From contig CALSPA010000006.1 of NCBI GenBank assembly GCA_943788115.1, positions 62,001 to 126,000 on the forward strand: a stretch of 64,000 nt of DNA. The letters run 5' to 3'. This DNA comes from an uncultured Flavobacteriales bacterium (GTDB taxonomy: Bacteria; Bacteroidota; Bacteroidia; Flavobacteriales_D; Parvicellaceae). Under the pieces are notes generated by a model. The model was given only the letters and a program-made list of their open reading frames with translations. It was not told where the DNA came from and ran no database searches. Of this stretch, positions 18,767-27,655 are shown piece after piece (position 1 is the stretch's first letter; each line of letters begins with the position of its first letter). Position numbers and translations under genes: made by a program.

Positions 18767-19333
18767 TCAATTTAAATATTTGTTTTTTTTTAGCATGGAA
18801 AATCTATTTTTCCTTTGTAGCAACATTGGGTATATATTAAAAACTACTGAAAAAATAGTTAATACTATAAAGTCATCAAAACACTCAAGGTATAAGAAAA
18901 TAAGCTGAGCAATAAAAGTAGTAAAGAAAGAAACCATATGAGATGTTTCAGACCGCTTTGTTTCTTCAATAAAAACTTTATGATAAGCCTTTCCCCTCCC
19001 CTTTAAATAAACACGAGTATTTAATCTTTTAAAAAAAGAATTAATTAAAACCAGCCTAAAGATTTGAACTCCCAATAAATTAAACCAAAGATCTGTTTCA
19101 ATTCTCCTTTTCTCATAGAATGAGTAGGGAAATCTTATGTATTTAAACGCTTGGAAAAAGAAAAAACCTACTAGCATTAAGTCCCAACACAGTAAAAAAT
19201 TTAATGCTAAGGTGGTCCAAATATTATCACTTGAAAATAAAACATTGCACAACAAGAATGCTATAACTCCAACAACAATATAAATTGCTATTAAAACAAA
19301 AATCTTACTTATTAAACTAAAATTTTGTAGCAT
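18767..19333 (-). CDS. CrtO-like acyltransferase family membrane protein
   Basis: A 188-aa protein with four or more hydrophobic stretches (about residues 9-29, 36-60, 135-150, 155-170). The centre and C-terminus resemble the glycosyl-4,4'-diaponeurosporenoate acyltransferase (CrtO) family: WFNLLGVQIFRLVLINSFFKRLN, EETKRSETSHMVSF with an internal RxSExxH, and the closing NIYPMLLQRKNRFS. The family acylates glycosylated carotenoids in staphylococci. No carotenoid genes are nearby, so the substrate here is unknown. It is convergent with the repeat-protein gene. Confidence 0.55.
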   Translation of the reverse strand: MLQNFSLISKIFVLIAIYIVVGVIAFLLCNVLFSSDNIWTTLALNFLLCWDLMLVGFFFFQAFKYIRFPYSFYEKRRIETDLWFNLLGVQIFRLVLINSFFKRLNTRVYLKGRGKAYHKVFIEETKRSETSHMVSFFTTFIAQLIFLYLECFDDFIVLTIFSVVFNIYPMLLQRKNRFSMLKKNKYLN

Positions 19334-19424
19334 TCAACTAATATAATAGAAGAAATTTATTCCTGATAAATAATAACAAATGAACTTACTTAAAAACAAT
19401 GCTATTTCAAGGTTTTGATTTTAT

Positions 19425-19432
19425 TACTTTTG
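19425..19432 (+). promoter_or_regulatory. -7 element (TACTTTTG) deciding the EamA start
   Basis: TACTTTTG lies only 8 bases before ATG 19441. If functional, transcription starts almost at that ATG, giving a leaderless or nearly leaderless mRNA and excluding the in-frame ATG at 19399. Confidence 0.4.
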
Positions 19433-19440
19433 CCCACTTA

Positions 19441-20346
19441 ATGTTTAAGAAATATAAATATCATTTATTATTACACTTTACAATCCTTATTTGGGGGTTC
19501 ACCGGTGTTTTGGGAAAGCATTTAGCTATTTCAGGAATGAACTCAATGCCAATTGTTGTTTATAGAATGTTAATTGGTTGGGTAACACTTCTAATCTTTA
19601 TGTTAATTATAAAAAAATCAATTAAAATTGACACAAAGGGGCTATTTAAAACTCTTGGAACAGGTGTAGTTATTGCCACACACTGGTGGGCTTTTTTTAA
19701 GGCTATTGAGCTTTCAAATGTCTCCATTGCACTTATTTTTATGTCAACAACCGCCCTTTTCACATCCTTTGTCGAGCCAATTATTACAAAAAAAAGATTT
19801 GACTTTAAAGAATTACTAATGGGTGTTATTGTCGTTATAGGAATTGTAGTAATTATTAATGATCTCTATTTCAATGTTAATCAGCAATACATCTGGGCAA
19901 TAGGTCTAGCCCTATTTTCTGCTTTTTTAGCAGCTGTGTTTTCAATTGTTAATTCTGTATTAGTTAAAGAATATGATTCAAAATTAATTACTCTTTATGA
20001 AATTCTAGGGGGTTCAATTGCAATTACAATAGCAACTTTTTCAATAGGTAATTACGAGATTTCTGAATTTATGATAAGTGGGAAGCAGTTTTTGTTGTTG
20101 TTTATCTTAGGGTCAGTCTGTACCTCTTTTGCTTTTTTAATCGGTGTTTATATAATGAAGTTTATCCCTGCTTACACTGTAAATCTATCAGTAAATATGG
20201 AACCTATTTACGCTATTATTCTTGCTTTAGTGTTTTTTGGTTCAAATGAAGTGATGAGCGTTAATTTTTACATCGGAGCCCTAATAGTTGTTGGAACTAT
20301 CTTATTAAACGCTTATTTCAAAAGAAAGAAAAAAGCTTTAAACTAA
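19441..20346 (+). CDS. EamA/DMT-family transporter
   Basis: An inner-membrane protein of about 301 aa with ten predicted helices in two EamA repeats; ILIWGFTGVLGK is typical of the first helix and GALIVVGTILLNAY of the last. The family exports metabolites or amino acids; the substrate cannot be read from the sequence. ATG 19441 (MFKKYKYHLLLHF) was chosen over 19399 because a -7 promoter element falls between them and homologues start near here. A bidirectional terminator follows, shared with superoxide dismutase. Confidence 0.85.
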   Translation: MFKKYKYHLLLHFTILIWGFTGVLGKHLAISGMNSMPIVVYRMLIGWVTLLIFMLIIKKSIKIDTKGLFKTLGTGVVIATHWWAFFKAIELSNVSIALIFMSTTALFTSFVEPIITKKRFDFKELLMGVIVVIGIVVIINDLYFNVNQQYIWAIGLALFSAFLAAVFSIVNSVLVKEYDSKLITLYEILGGSIAITIATFSIGNYEISEFMISGKQFLLLFILGSVCTSFAFLIGVYIMKFIPAYTVNLSVNMEPIYAIILALVFFGSNEVMSVNFYIGALIVVGTILLNAYFKRKKKALN

Positions 20347-20381
20347 AAAAGTGCCTTTAGCTAAAACTAAAGACACTTTTT
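20346..20381. terminator. bidirectional hairpin terminator
   Basis: aaaaagtg-c-ctttag pairs with ctaaag-a-cacttttt around a 6-base loop, with A and T tracts flanking. It sits between the convergent EamA and superoxide dismutase genes. Confidence 0.8.
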
Positions 20382-20396
20382 AAATAATGATTTTTT

Positions 20397-21005
20397 TTAT
20401 TTTGCAGAATTGAAAGTCTCTTCCACTTTATCCCAATTAATAACATTGAAAAAAGCAGAGATATAATCTGGTCTTCGGTTTTGATAATTTAAATAATATG
20501 CATGCTCCCAAACATCAAGACCAAGAATAGGAGTTCCACCACAACCAATACCATTCATTAACGGATTATCTTGATTTGCTGTTGAACAAACTTCTACACT
20601 ACCTCCAGAATGAACGCATAACCAAGCCCATCCAGAACCAAATCTTGTAGCTGCTGCTTTTGCAAAAGCAGCTTTAAAATCTTCGAAAGATCCAAAAGCA
20701 TCGTTAATTGCATTTGCTAATTCACCAGAAGGTTCTCCCCCTCCATTGGGAGACATCACATCCCAAAACATACAGTGATTGTAATATCCACCACCATTAT
20801 TTCTAAGAGCACCGTTATTCATATCTAAACCACTCAATATTTCTTCTATTGTCTGATTTTCCTGTGGAGTACCAGCAATTGCATTGTTTAAATTGTTAGT
20901 ATATCCCGCATGGTGTTTACCATGATGGATTTGCATTGTTTGTGTATCAATATTTGGCTCAAGTGCATCATGAGCATAAGGTAATTCTGGTAATTCGAAT
21001 GCCAT
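20397..21005 (-). CDS. superoxide dismutase, Fe/Mn family
   Basis: A 202-aa cytoplasmic enzyme that dismutates superoxide. Metal ligands are visible: first His in [14 protein letters not shown], second in YYNHCMFW, then Asp and His in LDVWEHAYY. The C-terminal [18 protein letters not shown] is characteristic. The sequence does not settle iron versus manganese use. A TATATTTG element 39 bases upstream of the ATG probably drives it as a single gene. Confidence 0.96.
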   Translation of the reverse strand: MAFELPELPYAHDALEPNIDTQTMQIHHGKHHAGYTNNLNNAIAGTPQENQTIEEILSGLDMNNGALRNNGGGYYNHCMFWDVMSPNGGGEPSGELANAINDAFGSFEDFKAAFAKAAATRFGSGWAWLCVHSGGSVEVCSTANQDNPLMNGIGCGGTPILGLDVWEHAYYLNYQNRRPDYISAFFNVINWDKVEETFNSAK

Positions 21006-21044
21006 TTTATTTATAGTTTAATTAATTAAAAATCTAAAATCAAA

Positions 21045-21052
21045 CAAATATA
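21045..21052 (-). promoter_or_regulatory. -7 element (TATATTTG) for superoxide dismutase
   Basis: On the minus strand TATATTTG matches TAnnTTTG, 39 bases before the start codon at 21005. Confidence 0.45.
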
Positions 21053-21122
21053 ACCATTTGAATAGTTGAATTAGCATTGTGAATTTGAATAAATATTTAA
21101 CTTTAATATTTCAGAAAAAAAA

Positions 21123-21572
21123 ATGATCGAACAACCCTTATCTGATGAGTATTATATGCGTAAAGCTTTACATGAAGCTGAAACTGCTTTTTCAAAAAAC
21201 GAAGTTCCAGTTGGGGCAATCATTGTTTGTAAAAACAAAATAATTGCTCGTTCTCACAACTTAACCGAAAAGCTTACGGATTTTACCGCACATGCTGAAA
21301 TGCAAGTTTTTACTGCTGCAAGCGAGTTTTTACAAAACAAATACCTTAATGAGTGTACTATTTATGTTACACTGGAACCGTGCCTTATGTGTGCAGGGGC
21401 TTCATTTTGGACTCGAATTGGACGCATTGTATATGGGGCTAGTGATCACAGAAGGGGTTTTAAATCATTCAGTGAAAACGTACTTCATCCTTCAACAGTT
21501 ATTAATGGTGGTGTCTTAGAAGCTGAATGTAGCTCATTGTTAACTTCCTTTTTTAGTGCTAAAAGAAAATAA
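21123..21572 (+). CDS. tadA: tRNA-specific adenosine deaminase
   Basis: Converts wobble A34 to inosine, in bacteria chiefly in tRNA-Arg(ACG). The 149-aa length is normal. Catalytic AHAEM supplies zinc-His and Glu; EPCLMCAGA supplies the two zinc Cys. NEVPVGAIIV precedes them, as in TadA. The ending LTSFFSAKRK is also typical. It appears to be a single-gene unit with a strong hairpin at its end. Confidence 0.93.
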   Translation: MIEQPLSDEYYMRKALHEAETAFSKNEVPVGAIIVCKNKIIARSHNLTEKLTDFTAHAEMQVFTAASEFLQNKYLNECTIYVTLEPCLMCAGASFWTRIGRIVYGASDHRRGFKSFSENVLHPSTVINGGVLEAECSSLLTSFFSAKRK

Positions 21573-21597
21573 AAAAGGCTTCCAAAAGGAAGCCTTT
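21571..21597. terminator. hairpin terminator, stronger on the minus strand
   Basis: aaaggcttcc and ggaagccttt form a perfect 10-bp stem with an AAAA loop. On the minus strand it is followed by a T-rich tract, so it fits the end of the lipoprotein gene at 21618; it also closes tadA. Confidence 0.75.
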
Positions 21598-21617
21598 AAG
21601 ACTTGTTTTTAAAAAAA

Positions 21618-22250
21618 TTATTTTGTTAATGTCCAGCTACTAATTGTAGAGTTAGTCGTTGAAGAACCATTGTAAGTTGATGTATTACTTTCGTTTGCAG
21701 AACATACGAATTCGCTTTTGGAAGAACTCTCAACTAATAAAGTTTGTGTTTCTTCACCTTCGTTATATGTGTCCATAGATGTATTAGTATCCTCTGTTGT
21801 AACTCCAGCAATTGTATAAGCTGTCACATCAGTAGTGGTTGTTGACAACGTACTTAAAACAATTCTATCATTGGCTTTCAATTCTGCAGATTTATTTTTT
21901 CCAACAAAGGACCAAGTTCCAGAATTTTCCATAGTATAGGTAATAATTGCAGTAAACCCTGTACCTGAATAATCAACACTATATCCAATACTTTGAGTCC
22001 AAGTACCTTCTTTGTCGAAACTCATAGCAGCAGAAGTAACATTACCAGTTGTTACACTTGATCCGTCATCAATAGAAATAACGTTTCCGTCAATTGTAAC
22101 TGTTTCGCTTCCAGAAGATGAAGTTGATGTTTCAGTGAAATTAGAAATTGTCCAATCTCCAGAAATTTTATTAGCATTTGTTTTTTTACAAGAAGAAATT
22201 CCTGAAGAAATAACCAAAACACTAAATAAGTAAATTATTGTTTTTTTCAT
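21618..22250 (-). CDS. lipocalin-like lipoprotein of unknown function
   Basis: A 210-aa lipoprotein: signal peptide IIYLFSVLVISSGISSCKK with the Cys at about 21. Early ISGDWTISNFTE and later GTWSFVGKNK and LTK ending resemble the Bacteroidota lipocalin-like/'DUF' families that start with a KxxGxW motif. Ser/Thr-rich throughout. No catalytic motif is visible. Confidence 0.7.
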   Translation of the reverse strand: MKKTIIYLFSVLVISSGISSCKKTNANKISGDWTISNFTETSTSSSGSETVTIDGNVISIDDGSSVTTGNVTSAAMSFDKEGTWTQSIGYSVDYSGTGFTAIITYTMENSGTWSFVGKNKSAELKANDRIVLSTLSTTTTDVTAYTIAGVTTEDTNTSMDTYNEGEETQTLLVESSSKSEFVCSANESNTSTYNGSSTTNSTISSWTLTK

Positions 22251-22340
22251 GATTTTAAATTAGGGTTTATATTATAAGATTTCCGAAAGTAGATAAAAAA
22301 CATTTCCTAAACAAAAAAAACTTATTGTTAAAATAATAAC

Positions 22341-22348
22341 TAGTTTTG
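22341..22348 (+). promoter_or_regulatory. -7 element (TAGTTTTG) for the bacilliredoxin gene
   Basis: TAGTTTTG matches TAnnTTTG and lies 16 bases before the ATG at 22365. Confidence 0.5.
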
Positions 22349-22364
22349 CAAAAAAATTAATTAC

Positions 22365-22778
22365 ATGTATCCAGCAGAATTAGTATTACCAATGAGAGAA
22401 GATTTGACAGAAAAAGGCTTTAAGGAGTTTGTTTCTATTGAAGATGTAGATAATTCACTAAACAACTCTAAAGGCACTTCGCTTGTTGTTATTAACTCTG
22501 TTTGTGGCTGTGCTGCAGCTAATGCTAGACCTGCGGCTAAAATAGCTTCAGAGCATTCTACAACCCCAGACAATCTTTATACTGTTTTTGCCGGATTCCA
22601 TAATGACGCAACAAATCAAGTTCGAAAATATTGCCTTCCTTACCCTGCATCATCTCCAAGTATGGCGCTTTTCAAGGATGGAAAGTTGGTTCATTTTATC
22701 GAAAGACATCATATTGAAGGTAGACCGGCAGAATTAATAGCTGAGAATCTAACAGCAGCCTTTGATGAGTTTTGTTAA
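22365..22778 (+). CDS. BrxA/BrxB-family bacilliredoxin-like protein
   Basis: A 137-aa thioredoxin-fold protein of the YphP/YqiW (BrxA/BrxB) family. The family CGC active site is visible as NSVCGCAAANARPA at about residue 48. In Bacillus these remove bacillithiol from protein thiols; whether this organism makes bacillithiol cannot be told from the window. FIERHHIEGRPAELIAENL near the C-terminus is also family-typical. Convergent with gatC, 3 bases apart. Confidence 0.9.
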   Translation: MYPAELVLPMREDLTEKGFKEFVSIEDVDNSLNNSKGTSLVVINSVCGCAAANARPAAKIASEHSTTPDNLYTVFAGFHNDATNQVRKYCLPYPASSPSMALFKDGKLVHFIERHHIEGRPAELIAENLTAAFDEFC

Positions 22779-22781
22779 AAC

Positions 22782-23075
22782 CTAATTCTTTCCTAAAACT
22801 TTCGGTATTTTAAAGTAAGTAGAATCTTTTGAGGGGGCATTAGTCAATGCTTCTTCTTGTGATATTGTAGTTTTTGCATCATCAGCCCTTAACACATTTA
22901 CATCTTCGGTCATGTGAATTAAAGGTTCAACATTGTCCGTATCAACCTCCTGTAGGGTTTCAATAAAGTCAAGCATTTGATTCATATCATTAAGAATAGC
23001 CACTTTTTCTTCAGTGTTAAATTCAAGTTTTGATAGTTGGGCAATTCTTTCAACAGTGCTTTCATCTAATTTCAT
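22782..23075 (-). CDS. gatC: Asp-tRNA(Asn)/Glu-tRNA(Gln) amidotransferase subunit C
   Basis: A 97-aa accessory subunit of GatCAB, which amidates mischarged Glu-tRNA(Gln) or Asp-tRNA(Asn). Family features: VERIAQLSKLEF at the N-terminus, LDFIETLQEVDTDNVEPL, and the C-terminal YFKIPKVL. It overlaps plsC by 4 bases. gatA is present 14 kb away; gatB is not in the window. Confidence 0.93.
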   Translation of the reverse strand: MKLDESTVERIAQLSKLEFNTEEKVAILNDMNQMLDFIETLQEVDTDNVEPLIHMTEDVNVLRADDAKTTISQEEALTNAPSKDSTYFKIPKVLGKN

Positions 23076-23812
23076 CTATTTAGCTCTTTTTTAATTGTAT
23101 GATAAGTTTGATTCCTCAAAGATATTAAATCTTTATCAATAAAATTATTAGGGAATATAGGCTCATGGACAACTACACGAGCAATTCCTGGTCTGCAGTA
23201 ACCTTTGAAATCAGAATGATCTGTAAAGAGGTCAAAATTAGTTTTAAAAGTAATGGGAACAATTGCAGTGTTTGTTTCTACAGCAATAATGAATGCACCA
23301 TTTTTAAACCTTCTTAACTTTTTTGATCGATCTTTCCAACCACCTTCAGGAAAAACAGCAACACTTCTTCCATTTTTCAATGCTTTTTCAGCTAAAACCA
23401 AACACTCTTTCAACCTTTTAACACTAAATCTATAAACAGGAATATCAATCCCTCTTTTAAAAAACAAATTAATTATAGGCCACCTTAGCACTTCAGCTTT
23501 ACCTAAAAATGCAAATTCTTTAGGGACCACTAAATACATAATAATTATATCTAAATAAGATGAATGATTTGGGCAAATAACATAAGAAGAGCCTTTAACG
23601 AAATTTTCTTTACCCTTAACTTTAACCCTAACAAATACAAGAATGCAAATTGTTTTTGACCACAGTCTTTTTAAATTGAAGGCAAACTTATATTTTAAGC
23701 TACCATTAACTAAAAGCAAAAAGAAAGGCAAAAACAAGATTCCAGTGGAAAAAAAAACAATTCCAAAATAAAGTCTATATATAAACGACAATAAAAGCCC
23801 TAAAAATCTCAT
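23072..23812 (-). CDS. plsC: 1-acyl-sn-glycerol-3-phosphate acyltransferase (PlsC family)
   Basis: A 246-aa membrane-associated acyltransferase making phosphatidic acid from lysophosphatidate. The catalytic HX4D motif is NHSSYLD (about residue 78) and the FPEGG substrate motif is present (about 154). Hydrophobic N-terminus FIYRLYFGIVFFSTG anchors it. It is translationally coupled to gatC by an ATGA overlap. Confidence 0.88.
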   Translation of the reverse strand: MRFLGLLLSFIYRLYFGIVFFSTGILFLPFFLLLVNGSLKYKFAFNLKRLWSKTICILVFVRVKVKGKENFVKGSSYVICPNHSSYLDIIIMYLVVPKEFAFLGKAEVLRWPIINLFFKRGIDIPVYRFSVKRLKECLVLAEKALKNGRSVAVFPEGGWKDRSKKLRRFKNGAFIIAVETNTAIVPITFKTNFDLFTDHSDFKGYCRPGIARVVVHEPIFPNNFIDKDLISLRNQTYHTIKKELNR

Positions 23813-23877
23813 CTTAAGTATTTAATACAAAATAAATAGAAAATTAACTATGTTTCTGTTTTTTTAAGTCAAACTAT

Positions 23878-23885
23878 TAATTTTG
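23878..23885 (+). promoter_or_regulatory. -7 element (TAATTTTG) for trpS
   Basis: TAATTTTG matches TAnnTTTG and lies 18 bases before ATG 23904. This supports the ATG rather than the in-frame TTG at 23883, which overlaps the element. Confidence 0.5.
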
Positions 23886-23903
23886 TATAACTTTCGAAAA
23901 TTA

Positions 23904-24875
23904 ATGGCAAGAATACTAACGGGAATACAAAGCACAGGAACTCCTCATCTAGGAAATATCATTGGCGCAATTTTGCCTGCCATTGAAAATTCAAAAGACA
24001 AGAATAATGACTCCTTTCTTTTCATAGCAGACTTACATTCATTAACTCAAATAAAAGATGCTACTGTTTTAAAAAACAATACCTATAGTGTAGCGGCTGC
24101 GTGGCTAGCTTTTGGATTAGACCCAAATGAAAGTGTTTTCTACAGACAATCTGATGTTCCTGAATGCACAGAATTGGCTTGGTATTTAAATTGTTTTTTT
24201 CCTTTTCAAAGACTAAAACTTGCACATTCATTTAAAGATAAGTCTGATAGACTTGAAGATATAAATGCGGGTTTATTTGTTTATCCAATGTTAATGGCTG
24301 CTGATATTTTATTATATGACGCTAATCTAGTGCCTGTTGGTAAAGATCAGTTACAACACCTTGAAATGGCCAGAGATGTTGCCTCAAGAATTAATCATAA
24401 ATACAAAAATGTATTTATTGTTCCAGAGCCATTAACAACTAAAGATAGCATGCTAATACCTGGAACGGATGGAGATAAAATGAGCAAATCAAAAAATAAC
24501 ACCATTGACATTTTTCAAGGAAATGCTGATATAAAGAAAATTGTTAACAAACAAATTGTAACTGACAACATCCCTTTAGAAGACCCAAAAGATCCATACA
24601 TTTCAACAGTTTATAAACTTTATAGTGTAATTGCAGATGAAGATTCTGCAGCTCAAATGGCAAAAAAACTACAAGCTGGTGGTTATGGTTGGGGTCACGC
24701 AAAAAAAGAGTTAATATCTATAATAGAAACTAAATTTGACAACCCAAGAGAGAAATTTAATTACTACATCTCTCACAAAGAAGAACTTGATATAATATTA
24801 GAAAGTGGCGCAGCTAAAGCTAGAAAAGTAGCTAAGGCTACACTAGATAGAGTAAGAAATCAAATTGGCTATTAA
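23904..24875 (+). CDS. trpS: tryptophan--tRNA ligase
   Basis: Class I synthetase charging tRNA-Trp, about 323 aa from ATG 23904 (MARILTGIQSTGTPHLGN). The HIGH-type motif is TPHLGN and the KMSKS loop is GDKMSKSKNN. PVGKDQLQHLE is the tryptophan-binding region. An open frame extends seven codons upstream, but a -7 promoter element overlaps it. Confidence 0.96.
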   Translation: MARILTGIQSTGTPHLGNIIGAILPAIENSKDKNNDSFLFIADLHSLTQIKDATVLKNNTYSVAAAWLAFGLDPNESVFYRQSDVPECTELAWYLNCFFPFQRLKLAHSFKDKSDRLEDINAGLFVYPMLMAADILLYDANLVPVGKDQLQHLEMARDVASRINHKYKNVFIVPEPLTTKDSMLIPGTDGDKMSKSKNNTIDIFQGNADIKKIVNKQIVTDNIPLEDPKDPYISTVYKLYSVIADEDSAAQMAKKLQAGGYGWGHAKKELISIIETKFDNPREKFNYYISHKEELDIILESGAAKARKVAKATLDRVRNQIGY

Positions 24876-24961
24876 TTATTGAGGCAATTTTACAATTTTT
24901 ATAGTGTTACTCATAGAAATAAAGGATGAAAAATTTAACTCTGACTAAAAAAACAAAAAAC

Positions 24962-25354
24962 ATGAAAAGGTTAATTCCAGCATTATTATTAATACTATTT
25001 TTCTCTTGTTCAAAAACTGAAGGTCCTGGTGGTCAAGCAACAATAAAAGGTAAAGTTAGTGTTGCTAACATTAATGTTTTAGGAACAACAATTGACACCT
25101 ACGATGCACAAGAAGAAAATGTATACATAAATTACGGTGACATAGACAATACATTTGATGATGATGTTAAAACAAGTCACGATGGAAGTTTTCAATTCAA
25201 TTATTTAAATAAAGGTAATTATGAAATATTTATTTACAGTGATTGTGTATCTTGCCCTAAAGGACAAGATAGCTTAATTAAAGTAAATGTAACCATTGAA
25301 AACAGGGCCGAAGAAGTTGATTTAGGAATTATAACCATTGCTAATTTCATTTAA
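24962..25354 (+). CDS. small lipoprotein with carboxypeptidase-regulatory-like fold
   Basis: About 130 aa from ATG 24962: signal peptide KRLIPALLLILFFSCSK with lipobox FFSC. The rest (ATIKGKVSVANI, FDDDVKTSHDGSFQFNYLNKGNYEIFIYSD) resembles the beta-sandwich of carboxypeptidase-regulatory or CNA-B-like domains. It precedes the DUF2490 gene by 5 bases; the two likely act in the envelope. Function unknown. Confidence 0.75.
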   Translation: MKRLIPALLLILFFSCSKTEGPGGQATIKGKVSVANINVLGTTIDTYDAQEENVYINYGDIDNTFDDDVKTSHDGSFQFNYLNKGNYEIFIYSDCVSCPKGQDSLIKVNVTIENRAEEVDLGIITIANFI

Positions 25355-25359
25355 AAAGC

Positions 25360-25998
25360 ATGTATAAGTTCATTTTCATCTGTTTTTTGACTCCTCTTTT
25401 TTTTTATTCTCAAGAAGATTTTGGCACTTGGACTAAAATCAGTTTTGATTATAAACTAAATAAAAAAGTATCTTTCAACTCTAAAACTGAGCTAAGAACT
25501 AAAGATAATTCTAGAACCAGAAATCAATTTTATACGCAACTTTCAACCAGGTATAAGTTCAATAAAAAACTTTCTATCAATCTCGCTTATAGACTTAAAT
25601 CATTAAATGAAAATTATGGCGAAGAAATTCAAAATAGATTTCATTCTGATATTAACTACAAATCTAAAATAGAAGATCTTTCTATTTATTTTAGATTACG
25701 GACACAATATAACATCACCTACAACTCAGATAATGACTGGTACGAGAGAACTCGATTAAAATTAAAATACGAATTCAACAAAAAATTAAGTTGCTTTATT
25801 TATAATGAGTTTTATTTTCTTATTAATGAAATAGAAAACAATGGTTTTCACAAAAACAGATTTGGAACTGGTCTTGAATATAAGATATCCAAATCTATTT
25901 CTGCAGGGCTTAAATACCTCAGAATAGCAGCTGTTAATGTAGAAAATCCTAAAACAATGAATGTAATTGGATTAAGCTTTGCCCACAAACTTAATTAA
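25360..25998 (+). CDS. DUF2490 outer-membrane-type protein
   Basis: A 212-aa protein with signal peptide KFIFICFLTPLFFYSQ and alternating strands of the form RYKFNKKLSINLAYRLK and GLEYKISKSISAGLKYLRI, ending in a terminal strand IGLSFAHKLN. This matches DUF2490, probable small outer-membrane beta-barrels. Its stop shares a TTAA palindrome with the convergent dehydrogenase gene. Confidence 0.85.
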   Translation: MYKFIFICFLTPLFFYSQEDFGTWTKISFDYKLNKKVSFNSKTELRTKDNSRTRNQFYTQLSTRYKFNKKLSINLAYRLKSLNENYGEEIQNRFHSDINYKSKIEDLSIYFRLRTQYNITYNSDNDWYERTRLKLKYEFNKKLSCFIYNEFYFLINEIENNGFHKNRFGTGLEYKISKSISAGLKYLRIAAVNVENPKTMNVIGLSFAHKLN

Positions 25999-27551
25999 AG
26001 CTCAAACTTTATGCCCTGAGCTAATGGAAGATCTCTTCCCCAATTTATAGTATTGGTTTGTCTTCTCATGTATACTTTCCAAGCGTCAGAACCAGATTCT
26101 CTTCCGCCTCCAGTATCTTTCTCTCCTCCAAAAGCACCACCAATTTCAGCTCCTGATGTTCCAATATTTACATTTGCAATTCCACAATCAGAACCCATAT
26201 GAGATAAGAATTCTTCTTGCTCTCTCATGTCTGTTGTCATTATTGCTGAAGAAAGACCTTGAGGAACAGCATTTTGAATATCAATTGCATTTGAAACCTC
26301 TCCACTGTACTTTAACAAATATAAAATTGGAGCAAAAGTTTCATCTTGAACAATTTGATACTTATTTTCAGCTTCAACAATTACAGGTTTAACGTAACAT
26401 CCACTTTCGTAACCATCACCCTCTAAAACTCCTCCTTCTAATAAAACTTTAGTACCTTCTTTCTTTCCATTTTCAATTGCAGCTAAATACATGCTTACAG
26501 CATCAGTATCAATTAATGGCCCCACATGATTAGATTCATCTAATGGGTTTCCAATTTTCAGTTGAGCATATGCATTTACAAGTACTTCTTTAACTTCATT
26601 GTATATACTATCATGGATAATCAACCTTCTAGTAGAAGTACATCTTTGACCTGTAGTTCCAACAGCACCGAAAACAATGGCAGGCAGCAACATTTTAAGA
26701 TCAGCACTTGGCGTTAAAATAACAGCATTATTACCCCCAAGTTCTAATAAAGACTTACCTAATCTAGCACCTACCGCTTCTCCAACTGATTTACCCATTC
26801 TAGTTGAACCCGTTGCTGATACAAGAGGAACTCTTTTATCATTAGCCATTAATACACCTATATCAGCACGACCAATAACTAATGAAGAAATTCCATCATG
26901 TAAGCCATTTTCTTTTATGACCTGAGCAATTATATTCTGACACGCTATTGCACATATCGGTGCTTTTTCTGATGGCTTCCAAATACAAACATCTCCACAA
27001 ACCCAAGCTAATGCAGTATTCCAAGCCCAAACTGCTACTGGAAAGTTAAATGCAGAGATAACCCCTACTATACCAAGTGGATGATACTGCTCATACATCC
27101 TGTGAAGTGCTCTTTCCGAATGCATCGTAAGGCCGTGTAACTGTCTAGACAATCCAACAGCAAATTCACATATATCAATCATCTCTTGTACCTCTCCTAA
27201 TCCTTCTTGATAGGACTTACCCATTTCGTAAGAAACCAATTTACCTAAATCTTCTTTTTTCTCTCTTAAAAGCTCTCCGAATTGCCTAACAATTTCGCCT
27301 CTTTTTGGAGCTGGAACCATTCGCCAAGATTTAAAAGCATCGTTTGCCTTTTCAATACAGGCCTCATACTCTGTATTAGTGGCCGAATTAACTTCTGCTA
27401 TTAAGCTCCCGTCTACAGGAGAATAAGATGCAATTGTTTCACCTCTTGTCATGAACCAATGTGATCCAACTGCAGAACCACTATTTTCAGCTTTAATTCC
27501 AAGATTTTCTAATACATTTTTAATATCTATTTGTTCCATCACTTCGGTCAT
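25995..27551 (-). CDS. ALDH7-like aldehyde dehydrogenase
   Basis: A 518-aa NAD-dependent dehydrogenase. Catalytic Cys lies in GTTGQRCTSTRR and the general-base Glu in LLELGGNNA; NFPVAVWAWN and the GSTRMGKSVGE segment form the cofactor site. This motif set matches ALDH7/antiquitin and piperideine-6-carboxylate dehydrogenases, suggesting oxidation of aminoadipate semialdehyde in lysine breakdown. No other lysine-degradation gene is nearby, so the substrate is inferred. The start may be 27551 or the next ATG at 27539. Confidence 0.88.
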   Translation of the reverse strand: MTEVMEQIDIKNVLENLGIKAENSGSAVGSHWFMTRGETIASYSPVDGSLIAEVNSATNTEYEACIEKANDAFKSWRMVPAPKRGEIVRQFGELLREKKEDLGKLVSYEMGKSYQEGLGEVQEMIDICEFAVGLSRQLHGLTMHSERALHRMYEQYHPLGIVGVISAFNFPVAVWAWNTALAWVCGDVCIWKPSEKAPICAIACQNIIAQVIKENGLHDGISSLVIGRADIGVLMANDKRVPLVSATGSTRMGKSVGEAVGARLGKSLLELGGNNAVILTPSADLKMLLPAIVFGAVGTTGQRCTSTRRLIIHDSIYNEVKEVLVNAYAQLKIGNPLDESNHVGPLIDTDAVSMYLAAIENGKKEGTKVLLEGGVLEGDGYESGCYVKPVIVEAENKYQIVQDETFAPILYLLKYSGEVSNAIDIQNAVPQGLSSAIMTTDMREQEEFLSHMGSDCGIANVNIGTSGAEIGGAFGGEKDTGGGRESGSDAWKVYMRRQTNTINWGRDLPLAQGIKFEL

Positions 27552-27567
27552 TTATATTTATTTTTTG

Positions 27568-27598
27568 CAAATGTAGGATTTAATTCAAATAAGGACAA
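27568..27598 (-). promoter_or_regulatory. full promoter (TTG-N20-TACATTTG) for the ALDH7-like gene
   Basis: On the minus strand TTG (27596-27598) is followed after 20 bases by TACATTTG (27568-27575), 17 bases before the start codon at 27551. Confidence 0.55.
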
Positions 27599-27655
27599 CC
27601 ATAGACAAAAAGATAGTTGAAGGAAATACTAATTGATCTATACATTTGAAATACT

